Shown here: positions 44,793 to 54,783 of the stretch, in pieces
Layout: each line of letters begins with the position of its first letter
How positions within the stretch are numbered: position 1 is the stretch's first letter
From: Thalassoglobus polymorphus
GTDB taxonomy: Bacteria; Planctomycetota; Planctomycetia; Planctomycetales; Planctomycetaceae
Direction: 5' to 3'
DNA length: 64,000 bases
Assembly: GCF_007744255.1 (NCBI RefSeq)
Contig: NZ_CP036267.1
Coordinates: forward strand, 2,173,500 to 2,237,499
Notes under the pieces: model-generated
The model's input: only the letters and a program-made list of their open reading frames with translations
Database searches by the model: none
What the model was told of the DNA's origin: nothing
Program-made: the position numbers and the translations under genes

Positions 44793-45554
44793 ATGGATTC
44801 TAATCATCCTCATTGGTTCGAGGAATTCGAGAGTCCTCTATTTAATAGTGTGGCAATAATGGCGAACTCTGAAGACGTGGCAAATCCAGAAACAAAGACG
44901 AATCCAGAAAAGGCTCCTGAAGTGAGCTCATGGAATCTTCCGAATGCGATCACTTTCTCCCGGTTGATCCTGGCATTTGTCGTTTTGGCGATGCTCGATA
45001 TGACCGAGTGGTGGATCACATGTACGGCAGTTTTTGTCTTTGCGGTCTCGACCGATTTCCTTGATGGGTACCTCGCAAGAAAGTGGAATCAGGTGACGGT
45101 TCTCGGCCGCATCATGGATCCGTTCGTTGATAAAGTCATCATTGGAGGAACGTTAATCTTTCTGATTCCGCATCCGGACAGCGGTGTCTGTGCGTGGTTG
45201 ACGTTTATTGTGATTGGACGGGAAATGTTTGTCACCGGGTTGCGATCCGTTTTGGAGGGGCACGGTGTCGATTTTTCAGCGAAGTGGAGCGGGAAAATCA
45301 AGATGATCGTGCAATCAATCACAATTCCTCTGGCGATTCTCTCGCTGAGTCCCGAATTCGGAGACTGGTTGGGCGAGAATAAGGTAAGTTTTCTTCAGGT
45401 AAGAGACCTGTTTTTGTACGCGACTGTCGGAATTACGCTCTATTCTGGTGGTGAGTACACTTGGAGAGGGCTCACATTGTTGAAGGCCCAAGCTGAAACT
45501 CCTGAGTCAGATGGCTTAAATGAATCGAGCACTGAAGACTCCGACAACTTATAA
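44793..45554 (+). CDS. pgsA: CDP-alcohol phosphatidyltransferase, PgsA-like
   Basis: 253 residues, although a start at 44859 is also possible; neither has a good ribosome site. The catalytic motif D-x2-DG-x2-AR-x8-G-x3-D-x3-D is complete: DFLDGYLARKWNQVTVLG, then RIMDPFVDK. NLPNAITFSRLILA begins the membrane core of about six helices. It makes phosphatidylglycerophosphate from CDP-diacylglycerol and glycerol-3-phosphate. The first 40 residues are a hydrophilic leader. It is 15 bp upstream of the CPBP gene, so an operon is likely. Confidence 0.88.
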   Translation: MDSNHPHWFEEFESPLFNSVAIMANSEDVANPETKTNPEKAPEVSSWNLPNAITFSRLILAFVVLAMLDMTEWWITCTAVFVFAVSTDFLDGYLARKWNQVTVLGRIMDPFVDKVIIGGTLIFLIPHPDSGVCAWLTFIVIGREMFVTGLRSVLEGHGVDFSAKWSGKIKMIVQSITIPLAILSLSPEFGDWLGENKVSFLQVRDLFLYATVGITLYSGGEYTWRGLTLLKAQAETPESDGLNESSTEDSDNL

Positions 45555-45569
45555 TGAAGAATCAGGCGA

Positions 45570-46715
45570 ATGATGAGTGACAGCCAAGATGATTTCATCG
45601 ACACGCCGGTGATTGCTGAAGCGGTCAACCCCTTTGATGGTCCTGTGAGCGAAGGAAGCGAAGCTGAGGGCTTTTCGTCTGAGGAGGAGTTTTCTGCAAC
45701 GCCGTACCGTGCTCCCGGTCCCGGATTGCCAGAATCATTCGGTTGGATCTTCCTGTTTTTTACGCTGCAATTTGGAGCGATGATTGTTGTCCTGGTCTCA
45801 GCGATCCTGTTGACAGCCAATGCAAACGGTGGGCAAATTGGTTTCAATTTAGAGGCTTGGTTAGAGACTCTTTCACCGACAGAGAAGCTCTTTGTCTTTA
45901 CGTCTCCGGCGTTCTTTGCGCTCTTTCTGTTGATTCCATTAGGTTTGTTGCGCCTTGCTCCGCGACCGATCTCGCGATTGAATCTTAATCTTCCGTCGTT
46001 CGGTCAAACAATCATGGTCACGAGTGTGGTCATTCCGCTTGCAATTGTCGGAAGCGCAGTGATGGCGGCACTCAATCCAATTTGGCTGGAATTCTCTGCT
46101 CCCTATCCTGTGTTTCGAATGCTCAACGACATGGATGCGAATGCAATTCTGGGCCAATTTGGTGCAGCCTCGCTTCCGGTTGCTCTGTTTTTCATTGCGG
46201 TCGTGCCAGGAATTGGAGAGGAGTTTCTATTTCGCGGAATAATTGGACGGGGACTGGTCGCACGCTGGGGCTTGGTCGCGGGGATCGGGATGACCTCTTT
46301 ACTGTTTGCATCCGTCCACATGTATCCTCCGCATGTCCTGGCAATTGTGCCGATGGGGATCGCTCTGCACTGGACGTATTTGATGACAAAGAGTTTCTGG
46401 GCTCCCGTACTCTTTCACTTCCTCAACAATGCACTTGCAACGCTGCAGATTCAGTCCGATCAAGTCGACGAAGAGCCAACACACTGGGCTATTCTTTTGA
46501 TCGCAGCGGCATACTGTGTTTGGTATATGTACTGGTTAACCCAGATGCGGACCGTACACCAAACAGCCGGAGGGGAGGAGTACGTCTCGCCTGGAAACGA
46601 AGTTGAAATTCCCCTTGGAATTGAAGTGCAGAGGAAATCGCAAACGTATCTCATCCCGGTTCTTGTAGCCATTTTGATGCTCGGAGCTGAGATTCTATTG
46701 CTGATCTCTCTTTGA
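45570..46715 (+). CDS. CPBP-family intramembrane metalloprotease
   Basis: 381 residues. An acidic N-terminal 50 residues is followed by about 8 membrane segments. Motifs: GEEFLFRGIIGRGL (EExxxR), FASVHMYPPH and LFHFLNNALA (second His/Asn), matching the CAAX-protease/bacteriocin-processing (Abi) family. These cleave or process prenylated or membrane peptides in some hosts; the target here is unknown. ATGATG starts at 45570 with AGGCGA before it. Co-transcription with pgsA is likely from the 15-bp gap. Confidence 0.85.
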   Translation: MMSDSQDDFIDTPVIAEAVNPFDGPVSEGSEAEGFSSEEEFSATPYRAPGPGLPESFGWIFLFFTLQFGAMIVVLVSAILLTANANGGQIGFNLEAWLETLSPTEKLFVFTSPAFFALFLLIPLGLLRLAPRPISRLNLNLPSFGQTIMVTSVVIPLAIVGSAVMAALNPIWLEFSAPYPVFRMLNDMDANAILGQFGAASLPVALFFIAVVPGIGEEFLFRGIIGRGLVARWGLVAGIGMTSLLFASVHMYPPHVLAIVPMGIALHWTYLMTKSFWAPVLFHFLNNALATLQIQSDQVDEEPTHWAILLIAAAYCVWYMYWLTQMRTVHQTAGGEEYVSPGNEVEIPLGIEVQRKSQTYLIPVLVAILMLGAEILLLISL

Positions 46716-46958
46716 GGTGGCCTTGGCAAACTGTTCCTGTGAAGGACAGGTTTCGTGAGGTTCAGGGATGGGGCAGCCAAGCCAGCTATCATGCCTTGAC
46801 ACGAGCTCTTTTCTGCCTGCAATGCGAATTCGGACGAGATTGAGCGGTCAGCAGAGACTGGAGAGGCATCACCGATATTGAGATGTTTCGCATTCTATGG
46901 GGCTTTCCCTTGATCATCTTGCACGATCTCCAAACAATCAGCGCCTACTCGTTGACTG

Positions 46959-48845
46959 GTGTTTGGATTGTGTCCGAAAGTATACGTTGTGCTTCATCTG
47001 GAGAGACTCTTTACCGCGCTTGACTGGAAATCGTCAGGGAAGTGGACGTTTTTATCGATCTTAGTCGGGATGATCGCAGGTTTGGGAGGGATTGCTTTTC
47101 AAGTCATCGGCCAATTTGTTCTGCACTACTCTCTCGTCATGTTCGCTGGGTATTCTCCTGCGGAAGCTGTTGGCGAACACCTCATCTTTGATCATTCACA
47201 TACGGGACAGTTCTCGCCTTGGTTGATCGTTGTGGTGATGACGATCGGCGGATTGCTTTCGGGGTGGCTCGTGTACACCTTCGCCCCAGAGGCTGAGGGA
47301 CACGGAACTGATGCTGCCATAGATGCCTATCACAATAAACGTGGAAGAATCCGCGGCCGTATTCCAATCGTCAAGACGTTCGCGTCAGCCATCACAATTG
47401 GAACAGGTGGATCAGGAGGACGCGAAGGTCCGATCGCTCAAATTGGAGCCTCCTTTGGTGCCTTTTTAGGGAAGCTCTTAAAGTTGCCGTCGCGAGATCG
47501 CCGGATTCTGCTGGCGGCAGGAATGGGAGCCGGTGTCGGAGCTGTCTTTCGCGCCCCACTCGCAGGAGCTTTGTTCGCTGCGGAGATTCTCTACAGCGAA
47601 AGCGATTTCGAGGCTGAAGTGATTATCCCGGCAGCGACTGCTTCAATCATTGGATATTCCGTCTACGGATTATGGCTTCCCGCAGAGATGCATCACACGC
47701 CATTGTTCGGAAACGATTTGAATTACGCAGCTGGCTCGCCGCTGGAACTTCTACCATATGCTGTTTTGGCGGTTGTGGTTGCGGTGATGGGGATTGTATA
47801 TATCAAAGTTTTCTACGGAATTCACAATCTCTTTGCGAAGCTGCCCGTCCCAAAGACGCTTCGACCTGCGATTGGTGCAGGTCTCGCAGGTATTATCGGA
47901 GTTGGACTCTTCAAGCTTTGGGGGGAAGAGCGGCAAGCGCTGGCAGTTCTCTCAACTGGATATGGCACGCTTCAACAAGCATTGACGGCCGCAACGGAAG
48001 TCGGAATTCCACTTTTGTTCACGATCGCTGTCGTGAAGATCTTGACGACATCGTTAACGATTTCTTCAGGAGGATCAGGAGGTGTCTTTGGCCCTTCGAT
48101 GGTGATCGGTGGCTGTACAGGTGGAGCTGTCGGTTTGATTTTTCAACAGATCTGGCCTGATCTGGTTCCCCATCCCGAAGCGTTTGCGATCGTCGGGATG
48201 GCAGGATTCTTTGCCGGGTGTGCTCATGCTCCGTTTTCCACGATCATCATGGTCTCGGAAATGACTGGCGGCTACGGCTTGCTGCTGCCGACGATGTGGG
48301 TTTCGACGCTGACTTTTGTGATGGGGCGTCCGTGGAAGTTGTACTCGAAACAGGTTCCGTCGCGACTCGAGTCGCCCGCGCACCGTGGCGATTTCCTGGT
48401 TGATATCCTCGAAGGAATCTATGTTCGTGATGTCTACCACGAGAGAAAATCATTGGTGCTCATTCCGGAAGCGATGACGCTCAATGAAATTGTGCATACG
48501 ATCGCGACAACACGACAGCACTATTTCCCCGTTGTTAATGAAGCCGGACGGATTGTCGGTATCTTTTCGAATGACGACGTTCGCTCATATCTCTATGATG
48601 AAACTTTATGGACTTTGGCAAATGCGGGAGATGTGATGAATTCCCACGTTGTCAGTGTGACGCCTGATGACGACTTAAACACCGCCCTGCGATGTTTCAC
48701 TGCGATTGCGATCGACGAACTTCCAGTCGTGGATGCAGAGGACGATGGAAAGTTGTTGGGCACCATTCGTCACAAAGAAGTCATCGCTGCCTACAATCGC
48801 CGGTTAATGGAATTCAAAAAAGCCGCCCAGGACGAACAGGAGTGA
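46959..48845 (+). CDS. ClC-type chloride channel/antiporter with C-terminal CBS pair
   Basis: Up to 628 residues; the GTG at 46959 and a GTG at 46986 are both possible starts. The membrane core has GTGGSGGREGPIAQIG (selectivity loop), GAVFRAPLAGALFAAE and SGGSGGVFGPSMVIGG. Two CBS domains occupy about residues 480-610 (EAMTLNEIVHTIATTRQHYF, DVMNSHVVSVTPDDD), which usually bind adenine nucleotides. It moves chloride or another anion, perhaps coupled to protons; the gating Glu equivalent lies in REGP. Stands alone. Confidence 0.9.
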   Translation: MFGLCPKVYVVLHLERLFTALDWKSSGKWTFLSILVGMIAGLGGIAFQVIGQFVLHYSLVMFAGYSPAEAVGEHLIFDHSHTGQFSPWLIVVVMTIGGLLSGWLVYTFAPEAEGHGTDAAIDAYHNKRGRIRGRIPIVKTFASAITIGTGGSGGREGPIAQIGASFGAFLGKLLKLPSRDRRILLAAGMGAGVGAVFRAPLAGALFAAEILYSESDFEAEVIIPAATASIIGYSVYGLWLPAEMHHTPLFGNDLNYAAGSPLELLPYAVLAVVVAVMGIVYIKVFYGIHNLFAKLPVPKTLRPAIGAGLAGIIGVGLFKLWGEERQALAVLSTGYGTLQQALTAATEVGIPLLFTIAVVKILTTSLTISSGGSGGVFGPSMVIGGCTGGAVGLIFQQIWPDLVPHPEAFAIVGMAGFFAGCAHAPFSTIIMVSEMTGGYGLLLPTMWVSTLTFVMGRPWKLYSKQVPSRLESPAHRGDFLVDILEGIYVRDVYHERKSLVLIPEAMTLNEIVHTIATTRQHYFPVVNEAGRIVGIFSNDDVRSYLYDETLWTLANAGDVMNSHVVSVTPDDDLNTALRCFTAIAIDELPVVDAEDDGKLLGTIRHKEVIAAYNRRLMEFKKAAQDEQE

Positions 48846-48889
48846 GCGATTAAAGATTTCATCAATCTATCACATTTTTCGAATTAGTG

Positions 48890-48960
48890 TTCGCGTTCTG
48901 CCTCGTGGCGAGCAGTCTGTGAATTCATGAAAGTGAACTTCACGGGACGGAGTTCAGAGT
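48890..48960 (+). mobile_element. Degenerate family A remnant (about 70 bp)
   Basis: Contains GTTCTGCCTCGTGGCGAGCAGTCT, TGAATTCATGAAAGTGAACTTCACGGG, clearly related to the copies at 27329 and 28671; both terminal GAGCA/TGCTC sequences are lost. It lies 45 bp after the ClC stop and just before the VWA gene. Confidence 0.6.
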
Positions 48961-48988
48961 CGTCAACATGCCCTAAGTGGAATGACCA

Positions 48989-51619
48989 TTGTATCGCTGG
49001 TTGCCCTTCATCTTTCTGAGCATCGTGTTGATTGCCATCGCTTCTTTGATGGCGATGCTTGTCTCGTATGTTGGGAGCAACATGTATGGTGACTGGAAGC
49101 TCGTCTTTCAGCAGTTGCAGTCCCAGTCTCGATGGCTGACTCTCAGTGTGGCCTGTGCCGTGGCGATCGTGCTGATTGCCAAGTTGCATGAATATGAACG
49201 TAAACTGGTCTCGCCGACATTGGGGACAAGTTTGCTCGCGTTGCGGATGTTCTTGATTTTAATCATTTTTCTTACGCTCCTCGAACCGGTGTGGACGTGG
49301 TCTTACGACAAAGAAACCCTTGGGCGTGTCGTCGTGGCGCTGGACGTTTCCGAGAGTATGGAGACGAGAGACCAGCATGCCGCACTCTCTGAAAAACTTC
49401 GCTGGGCGAAATCCCTGGGAATGTTCGGCAAGAAGGGATCGAAGGGGGACGTCGATGAATGGATTCGGCGTTTGGAATCCAAAGAGGAACCGGAGTGGAT
49501 TTCCGAAGAGGAAGAGCCGAATCCGCAACGACGAGAGCAACGTTCACAAACACGTCGAAAAGATATCGAAGCTTCTGTCGAAACGGTTGCAGACTATTCG
49601 CGGTTGGAACTTGCCGCCAAGGTTTTGTCAGCTTCAAAGGAATCGGTCCTCGATCAACTTTCCGAGAATGCCCAAACGGAGTTGGCGATCTTTGCGACCG
49701 ACGAAACTCGAGTTGATCGAGAGATTTTCAATGAGATTCTGGCTGGCGGTGAGATCAAGGTTCAACGGGGAACGTCTGATTTATCTCAGGCTGTGAATAC
49801 AGCGATCCAGTCCGATTCAGAAATTCCGTTGGCGGGTGTGGTGCTGATCTCCGATGGGCGAGACACTTCGAAACTCGATCAGAAGAAATTCCAGCAACGC
49901 CTTTCTGGCCTTGGAGTGCCAGTTCATACCGTGTTAGTCGGTTCGGAGTATCGACCTCGCGATCTCGCGATCTCGCATTTAGATGTCCCAGAGACCGTTT
50001 TTGAAGACGATTCTTCCATCGTAAAATCGATTGTGCATGCGTATGGATTTGAAGATCAAGAAGTTACCGTTTTCCTGGAAGACATTGATTCGCCTGATCG
50101 AGAACCGCTTAAGAAAATTTTCACAGTGGAGAAGACGGAAACAGAAGTCGCCTTTAATCTGGATAATCTCGATCTGGGACGGCATCGATTTCGGGTTCGG
50201 ACAGAGATCAAAGATCGGGAACTTCGTGACGACAACAACAGCAGAGAGTTCTCCATCAATGTTGTCGATGGGACGGCTCATGTGCTGATTTTGGAAGGTG
50301 AAGGGCGTTGGGAGTTTCGGTATCTTCGAGCAGCCTTGAGTCGTGACAAGCGAGTCACTTTAGACGAGGTTCTTTTCGAGCAACCGTTTCTTGGCATCCT
50401 TGATGCGCCGTTCTTTGATTCGCAACTTTCTCAACTGCCACCCGTCGAGGGGGATGCGACCCAATTCGCCAACTACGATTGCGTCATTATCGGAGACGTC
50501 TCTCCGCGTCATCTCACGCTGGCACATTGGCGGAACCTGGAGCGGTATGTTCGGGATGAGGGAGGAACACTCGTCATGACTGCGGGAAAACGTGATTTCC
50601 CACTTTCATATCGCGGCACAATTGTGAACTCTCTTCTGCCGATCGAAAACTTGCGAACGATTGACTTGCAGGGAGAAAACCAAATGCTCCCTCCTGCCCA
50701 GCGTGGCTTCCATTTTTCGATCACTCCCGATGGAGAACAGATGGCCATGTTTCAGTTAGGCGACGACTGGAACCAGTCACGACAAATCTGGAGTCAGCTC
50801 CCCGGGCATACTTGGGGGATTCTTGGTCAGGCGAAAGGAGCAGCGACAGTTTATGCCGCTGCATTGAATCCTGGTGAACGTCCGAGTCTGGAATTAGAGC
50901 GCGAAAATGCTTTGGTCGTTCAACATTATGTCGGGAACGGACAAGTTCTTTGGCTGGGAGTCGATAGTACCTGGCGATGGCGTTTTCGTGTGGGGGATTT
51001 GTATCACCATCGTTTTTGGGGGCAGTTGATTCGCTGGGCTGTCGGATTTAAAGCGACCGCCGCGACGGAACATGTTCGCTTAGGTCTTTCGCGAAGTGTC
51101 ATTAACGAAGGAGAAGTGACAAAGATTCAGGCGCGTTGGAACGATCGCTTTCTCGCACAGCATCCGAATCTCAAATCGGTTGCAGTGATACGTTCAACAG
51201 ATGGGACCGACTTTCGAAAGCGGGTCGATCTTAAGGCTGCGGAGAATCAGCCATTTATGCACGAAGCAGATGTGAGTGACCTTCTCCCGGGGGAATACCT
51301 TGTGACTTTGGAAACACCAGGTATTGAATGGGCGAAGAAATCTCCAGAAACGGTGCTGATCGTTCGGGAGGAACTTTCTGAAGAACTGACCGACGTGAGT
51401 GCATTCCGCGAACTTCTCGTGGAGATTTCGGAAGCTTCGGGTGGGCGCTTCTTTTTTCTGGATGAAGTTGCCGAACTCCCGGAACTCTTTGTAGGGACTC
51501 AGGACGTCACATCGTTACGGGAAGAAATCCCGTTATGGAGCCATTGGATTGTGCTTGCGATCTTCTGTTGTATCGCAATGACGGAATGGGTTGTCCGGAA
51601 GGTTAATGGACTTCCGTAG
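48989..51619 (+). CDS. VWA-domain membrane protein with GATase1-like region
   Basis: 876 residues from a TTG at 48989 with AGTGGA about 7 nt before it. Membrane segments lie at about residues 5-30, 45-63 and 80-100, and near the C-terminus (WIVLAIFCCIAMTEWVV). The VWA domain begins VVVALDVSESMETR with the MIDAS motif DVSES, interrupted by a charged insert at about 135-195. The second half contains a glutamine-amidotransferase-like segment (NYDCVIIGDVSPRH, GGTLVMTAGKRDF). This layout is common in planctomycete membrane proteins linked to MoxR/Bat-type clusters, but no MoxR gene is here. Its 3' end overlaps the PilZ gene by 17 bp. Confidence 0.85.
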   Translation: MYRWLPFIFLSIVLIAIASLMAMLVSYVGSNMYGDWKLVFQQLQSQSRWLTLSVACAVAIVLIAKLHEYERKLVSPTLGTSLLALRMFLILIIFLTLLEPVWTWSYDKETLGRVVVALDVSESMETRDQHAALSEKLRWAKSLGMFGKKGSKGDVDEWIRRLESKEEPEWISEEEEPNPQRREQRSQTRRKDIEASVETVADYSRLELAAKVLSASKESVLDQLSENAQTELAIFATDETRVDREIFNEILAGGEIKVQRGTSDLSQAVNTAIQSDSEIPLAGVVLISDGRDTSKLDQKKFQQRLSGLGVPVHTVLVGSEYRPRDLAISHLDVPETVFEDDSSIVKSIVHAYGFEDQEVTVFLEDIDSPDREPLKKIFTVEKTETEVAFNLDNLDLGRHRFRVRTEIKDRELRDDNNSREFSINVVDGTAHVLILEGEGRWEFRYLRAALSRDKRVTLDEVLFEQPFLGILDAPFFDSQLSQLPPVEGDATQFANYDCVIIGDVSPRHLTLAHWRNLERYVRDEGGTLVMTAGKRDFPLSYRGTIVNSLLPIENLRTIDLQGENQMLPPAQRGFHFSITPDGEQMAMFQLGDDWNQSRQIWSQLPGHTWGILGQAKGAATVYAAALNPGERPSLELERENALVVQHYVGNGQVLWLGVDSTWRWRFRVGDLYHHRFWGQLIRWAVGFKATAATEHVRLGLSRSVINEGEVTKIQARWNDRFLAQHPNLKSVAVIRSTDGTDFRKRVDLKAAENQPFMHEADVSDLLPGEYLVTLETPGIEWAKKSPETVLIVREELSEELTDVSAFRELLVEISEASGGRFFFLDEVAELPELFVGTQDVTSLREEIPLWSHWIVLAIFCCIAMTEWVVRKVNGLP

Positions 51620-52058
51620 CAACGTTGATAATCAATCCCCCTGCCACGTATGAGTGGGGAGCATTCTTTTCATTCCAGCGAATTTCGACCAGCAAATGCT
51701 CTGTGCCACGTCCAAAGAGATCGAATTCAGCAATGACGAAGTCGGTCTCAATTTTCTCGTCGTAGCAAAAACCGACACCGTGTGGTGAGATATCTTTAGT
51801 CACACCGATGATTGGCTGATCACGTGTACAGATGGCGAGTCCGTCTTCAATCTGGACGGTCCAGATGTAGATCGGTTCTTCAAATTTCACACGAAGTTCA
51901 CCGCGTCTTTCTAAACTGCGACACAGTGAAATCGGTCGACCGCTGAACGTCGAATACGCAATGCCCCGCGCTTCCTTGATCCTCTCAACTGTTGAGGGAA
52001 TTAAAGAGGCTTGAGTATTGATCTCGTAAGATCTCAGAGAAACGACATTTTTGACCAT
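51603..52058 (-). CDS. PilZ-domain protein
   Basis: 151 residues from the ATG at 52058; a TTG 75 bp upstream would add 25 residues. PilZ signatures ERRGELRV (RxxxR-type loop) and TKDISPHGVGF (DxSxxG) are both present, so cyclic-di-GMP binding is plausible. The last residues (AGGLIINVATEV) form the closing strand. It converges on the VWA gene with a 17-bp overlap. Target process unknown. Confidence 0.78.
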   Translation of the reverse strand: MVKNVVSLRSYEINTQASLIPSTVERIKEARGIAYSTFSGRPISLCRSLERRGELRVKFEEPIYIWTVQIEDGLAICTRDQPIIGVTKDISPHGVGFCYDEKIETDFVIAEFDLFGRGTEHLLVEIRWNEKNAPHSYVAGGLIINVATEVH

Positions 52059-52404
52059 TCTTGCGTCCAGCTGGTGAAAGGAACATCCATGGTGAAATTT
52101 AGAACACGTCAGGACTCCTGACCGATTTTTCAACCGAGATTAAGGGTTTTATCGGCGGAATGTGCCGGTTGAATTGGCTGGAACAGCTGATGGACGATGA
52201 ATTCAAGGGATATTTGCTTTCTCGCCTTGCAACATGATCCAAAGGAGAAAGTTCCATAGGCCTTGGAACCGATGAAATCGTAACAACATGACTCATCGAG
52301 ATAACTCGTTGGTCAGCTTGTCAGATTCTGTCGCGCGGTCGAGATTTTTGAATGTCGGACAACTTTTACCGCGGGCGCGATCACATTCTGGATTGGTGTT
52401 TGAA
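52059..52404. other. Divergent promoter region (PilZ / lipoprotein)
   Basis: 346 bp between divergent genes. Open frames extend into it from both sides but without ribosome sites. No repeat, palindrome or clear promoter pair was recognised. Confidence 0.45.
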
Positions 52405-53157
52405 ATGGCAGCTTTGCGAACAACTCATCTCTTTGCATCTGGTCTTCTCGTGCTGGTGGCTCTCAGCGGTTGTCAGTGTTGCGAAGTCTCTGAAATTTAT
52501 GGAGATCGCATTGATCGCATCGCTGACAGACAACTCACTCTCGACCGCTTCTATCGACCCGGTCTGGATCTGACTCGAATTTGTCACGATTGCAATACTC
52601 AGAGTCCGTATTATCAGCACCCTGTCATCTATCCGGAAAGTCGAATTTCCACTCGACCTGCGGTCGAACCGACAGTCCCGGATGTTCCACCCTCAGAAAT
52701 TCCTCCCCTACCCGAGTTGGCTCCTGCTCCACCAGCTGATAATGCTGATCCTTCGGTTGAGGATGCTCCAATCATTCCACCAGGGCCCGCCGAGGCAAGG
52801 AAATTGCCATCGCTCAGGGAAACTTCGTTGAAGCCGATTGAAGCGGTTCCGGCAGCAAAACCACCAGCATCTCCCGCTGCGACTGCGACTCCAAAAGTTG
52901 TTTCTCAACCCAAGTCCAGTCAAGAGGCCACGTCCATCCAAGAGGTATCGCTTCCACCCGTTTCTGCATTTATCGGGGCAATCAAAACGAAGCAACCCGA
53001 GATTTCACAAGTCTCGAAGTCTGAGGCCGCCGTTGATGAGAAGCCTGAAAGCCTTCCGAAGCAGATGAACGTAACTCCTCCAAAACCAATCGGACCAGTC
53101 TCCGCACCCGCAGGAATCAAGCCGTCTCAAAAATTTTATCAGCATCAGAATCGTTAA
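52405..53157 (+). CDS. Proline-rich lipoprotein of unknown function
   Basis: 250 residues from the ATG at 52405, chosen because a lipoprotein signal with lipobox LSGC (lipidated C23) follows directly; the upstream 39 codons are spurious. After a short Cys-containing segment (QCCEVSEIYGDRIDR) the rest is low-complexity Pro/Ala/Glu/Ser (PPLPELAPAPPADN), as in wall-spanning linkers. No enzymatic motif. It may be an outer-membrane-anchored spacer. It converges on the FG-GAP gene with a 57-bp gap. Confidence 0.7.
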   Translation: MAALRTTHLFASGLLVLVALSGCQCCEVSEIYGDRIDRIADRQLTLDRFYRPGLDLTRICHDCNTQSPYYQHPVIYPESRISTRPAVEPTVPDVPPSEIPPLPELAPAPPADNADPSVEDAPIIPPGPAEARKLPSLRETSLKPIEAVPAAKPPASPAATATPKVVSQPKSSQEATSIQEVSLPPVSAFIGAIKTKQPEISQVSKSEAAVDEKPESLPKQMNVTPPKPIGPVSAPAGIKPSQKFYQHQNR

Positions 53158-53214
53158 CAGCCGGTACATTCCCACTGACAGACCGCTGAATTATTCCACG
53201 GATGTGAGATTACA

Positions 53215-54783
53215 TCACTTGGATTCCTTGATACCCTCGTTCCAGAAAATGCTGAGGGATGCGGATTTGGAATTCTTAGATGGAAGGAAATGTCCGACTG
53301 CGATGTCGACATTTCCATCGGAGTCGAAGTCGCCGATTTCCATGCAAGAATAGACCGGATCACCCGATTCGATTGTGTAACGTTGAAATTGCCCCGGTTC
53401 CACTTGCTCAAGCCAGATTACGGAATCGAAAGATTGATTCTGTCCATCTTGAAGAACCTTGTGAGGCAGCAAAGAGACAGCGACGATGTCGAGGTCTCCG
53501 TCACCGTCAAGGTCATCAGCTAACGCACGATGGACACCCGGAAAGAACGCCAATCGGTGTTCCTGAAACTTCAGGTTCCCTCTGTTTTCCAACCAACTCA
53601 CACCGTGGTACGGTTTCGCGAGGGCAGAGTCGAAGGTGTCTCCGTTCGTGTAGAGGATGTCCATGTCCCCATCCTGGTCGAGATCGACCAGTTCGATACC
53701 GCTCGAACCGTATGAAGGGTCTGGTGCTGAATACAGGACGACTTTTTCGAACCCGTCTTCTTTGTTCAGGAAGGCGACGACTTCTTCAAACTCTTGACTG
53801 ATGAGCGCGACAAAATCGAGACGCCCATCGCTGTTCAGATCCACGGTCGGGATTTGAATCGTCCCGGGGCGGTCGTCGAGCAATGTTTGGTGGAACTGGG
53901 GAATTCCTGAATCGCTATCAATTCCTTGGTTGGTCAGCAGATGTATACCACCAGTGAGGTGCCATCCAAACTCAGCTACGATTACATCTTCTTTTCCGTC
54001 GTTGTTGAAGTCTCCAGCCCGTACATCTGCAACCCGTCCGATTCCCCCCAGAATCGTGACAGGTTGCGAGTCGTTCGAGCGGAAGTCCGGAATCCAGACC
54101 ACCTTCCCTAAGTGATGGTCTTCGGGAAGAAAACTCCCGAGATCAGCAATGATTAGGTCATCCTGTTGATTCCCGTTCAGATCACAACGACGAACAGCCA
54201 CGGGGCTGATGGTAGCCTCAGTGTTGGGGGCGATCTGACGGCCGTCGAGGGTGAGTCGGCTGAACAGCCCATGCTTCATATCGCTGAACTGGAAGGTTTG
54301 GTCTTGAACTTTGGACCATTCCAGAAATGAAGTGCCTGGCGCATCTCCTTTCGTTGAGTCCGAATGGAAAGGTTTCAGAGTCTCTTTCCGAAAGGAGACT
54401 GGACTCGGGGGAGAGGCTTCCAGAGCCTTTTCTTCAAGCAGAGTTTCTTCGAACAGTCTCTCGGGGGCGAGTGCTCGGTAGTAAGCGGTTACGTCCGCTT
54501 GTGGCGGCGGAGTGAGGTCCGTTCGCGCCGATGTGTAATAGAAATCGTAACCACGTTTGACCTCTTCGTACCACGCTGACTTTGGAAAGCTGGACGGATG
54601 TGGCGTTTTGTGACAGGCACCGCAAAAGTGTTCGATTTGTTGTTTTAATTCTTTGTCGTCGAGAACTGATCGCTTCGAGCTTTGAGTTGTCGACTCGCTC
54701 GGCGTCGTCAACGCTTCAGAACGACACCCGGAACTGATTGTCAAAGTAGAAAGGCAAAGCAGGATGATTTGCTTCGACAGCAT
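53215..54783 (-). CDS. FG-GAP/VCBS repeat lipoprotein with cytochrome c motif
   Basis: 522 residues from the ATG at 54783 (GGTGGAG 4 nt upstream). Lipobox SSGC gives lipidated C20; the heme c site CGACH is at residues 54-58. Then about six calcium-binding VCBS/FG-GAP repeats (DLNGNQQDDLI, DFNNDGKEDVI, DLNSDGRLDFV, DLDQDGDMDIL, DLDGDGDLDIV, DFDSDGNVDIA) form a seven-bladed integrin-like propeller. The combination of an N-terminal single heme with a VCBS propeller is seen mainly in PVC bacteria. Function unknown; possibly cell-surface electron transfer or polymer binding. Confidence 0.83.
   Translation of the reverse strand: MLSKQIILLCLSTLTISSGCRSEALTTPSESTTQSSKRSVLDDKELKQQIEHFCGACHKTPHPSSFPKSAWYEEVKRGYDFYYTSARTDLTPPPQADVTAYYRALAPERLFEETLLEEKALEASPPSPVSFRKETLKPFHSDSTKGDAPGTSFLEWSKVQDQTFQFSDMKHGLFSRLTLDGRQIAPNTEATISPVAVRRCDLNGNQQDDLIIADLGSFLPEDHHLGKVVWIPDFRSNDSQPVTILGGIGRVADVRAGDFNNDGKEDVIVAEFGWHLTGGIHLLTNQGIDSDSGIPQFHQTLLDDRPGTIQIPTVDLNSDGRLDFVALISQEFEEVVAFLNKEDGFEKVVLYSAPDPSYGSSGIELVDLDQDGDMDILYTNGDTFDSALAKPYHGVSWLENRGNLKFQEHRLAFFPGVHRALADDLDGDGDLDIVAVSLLPHKVLQDGQNQSFDSVIWLEQVEPGQFQRYTIESGDPVYSCMEIGDFDSDGNVDIAVGHFLPSKNSKSASLSIFWNEGIKESK

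Noticed and set aside
48890-48960. Family A remnant considered as a conserved small RNA
   Set aside because: Similarity to intact TA-flanked elements explains it better than a conserved RNA.
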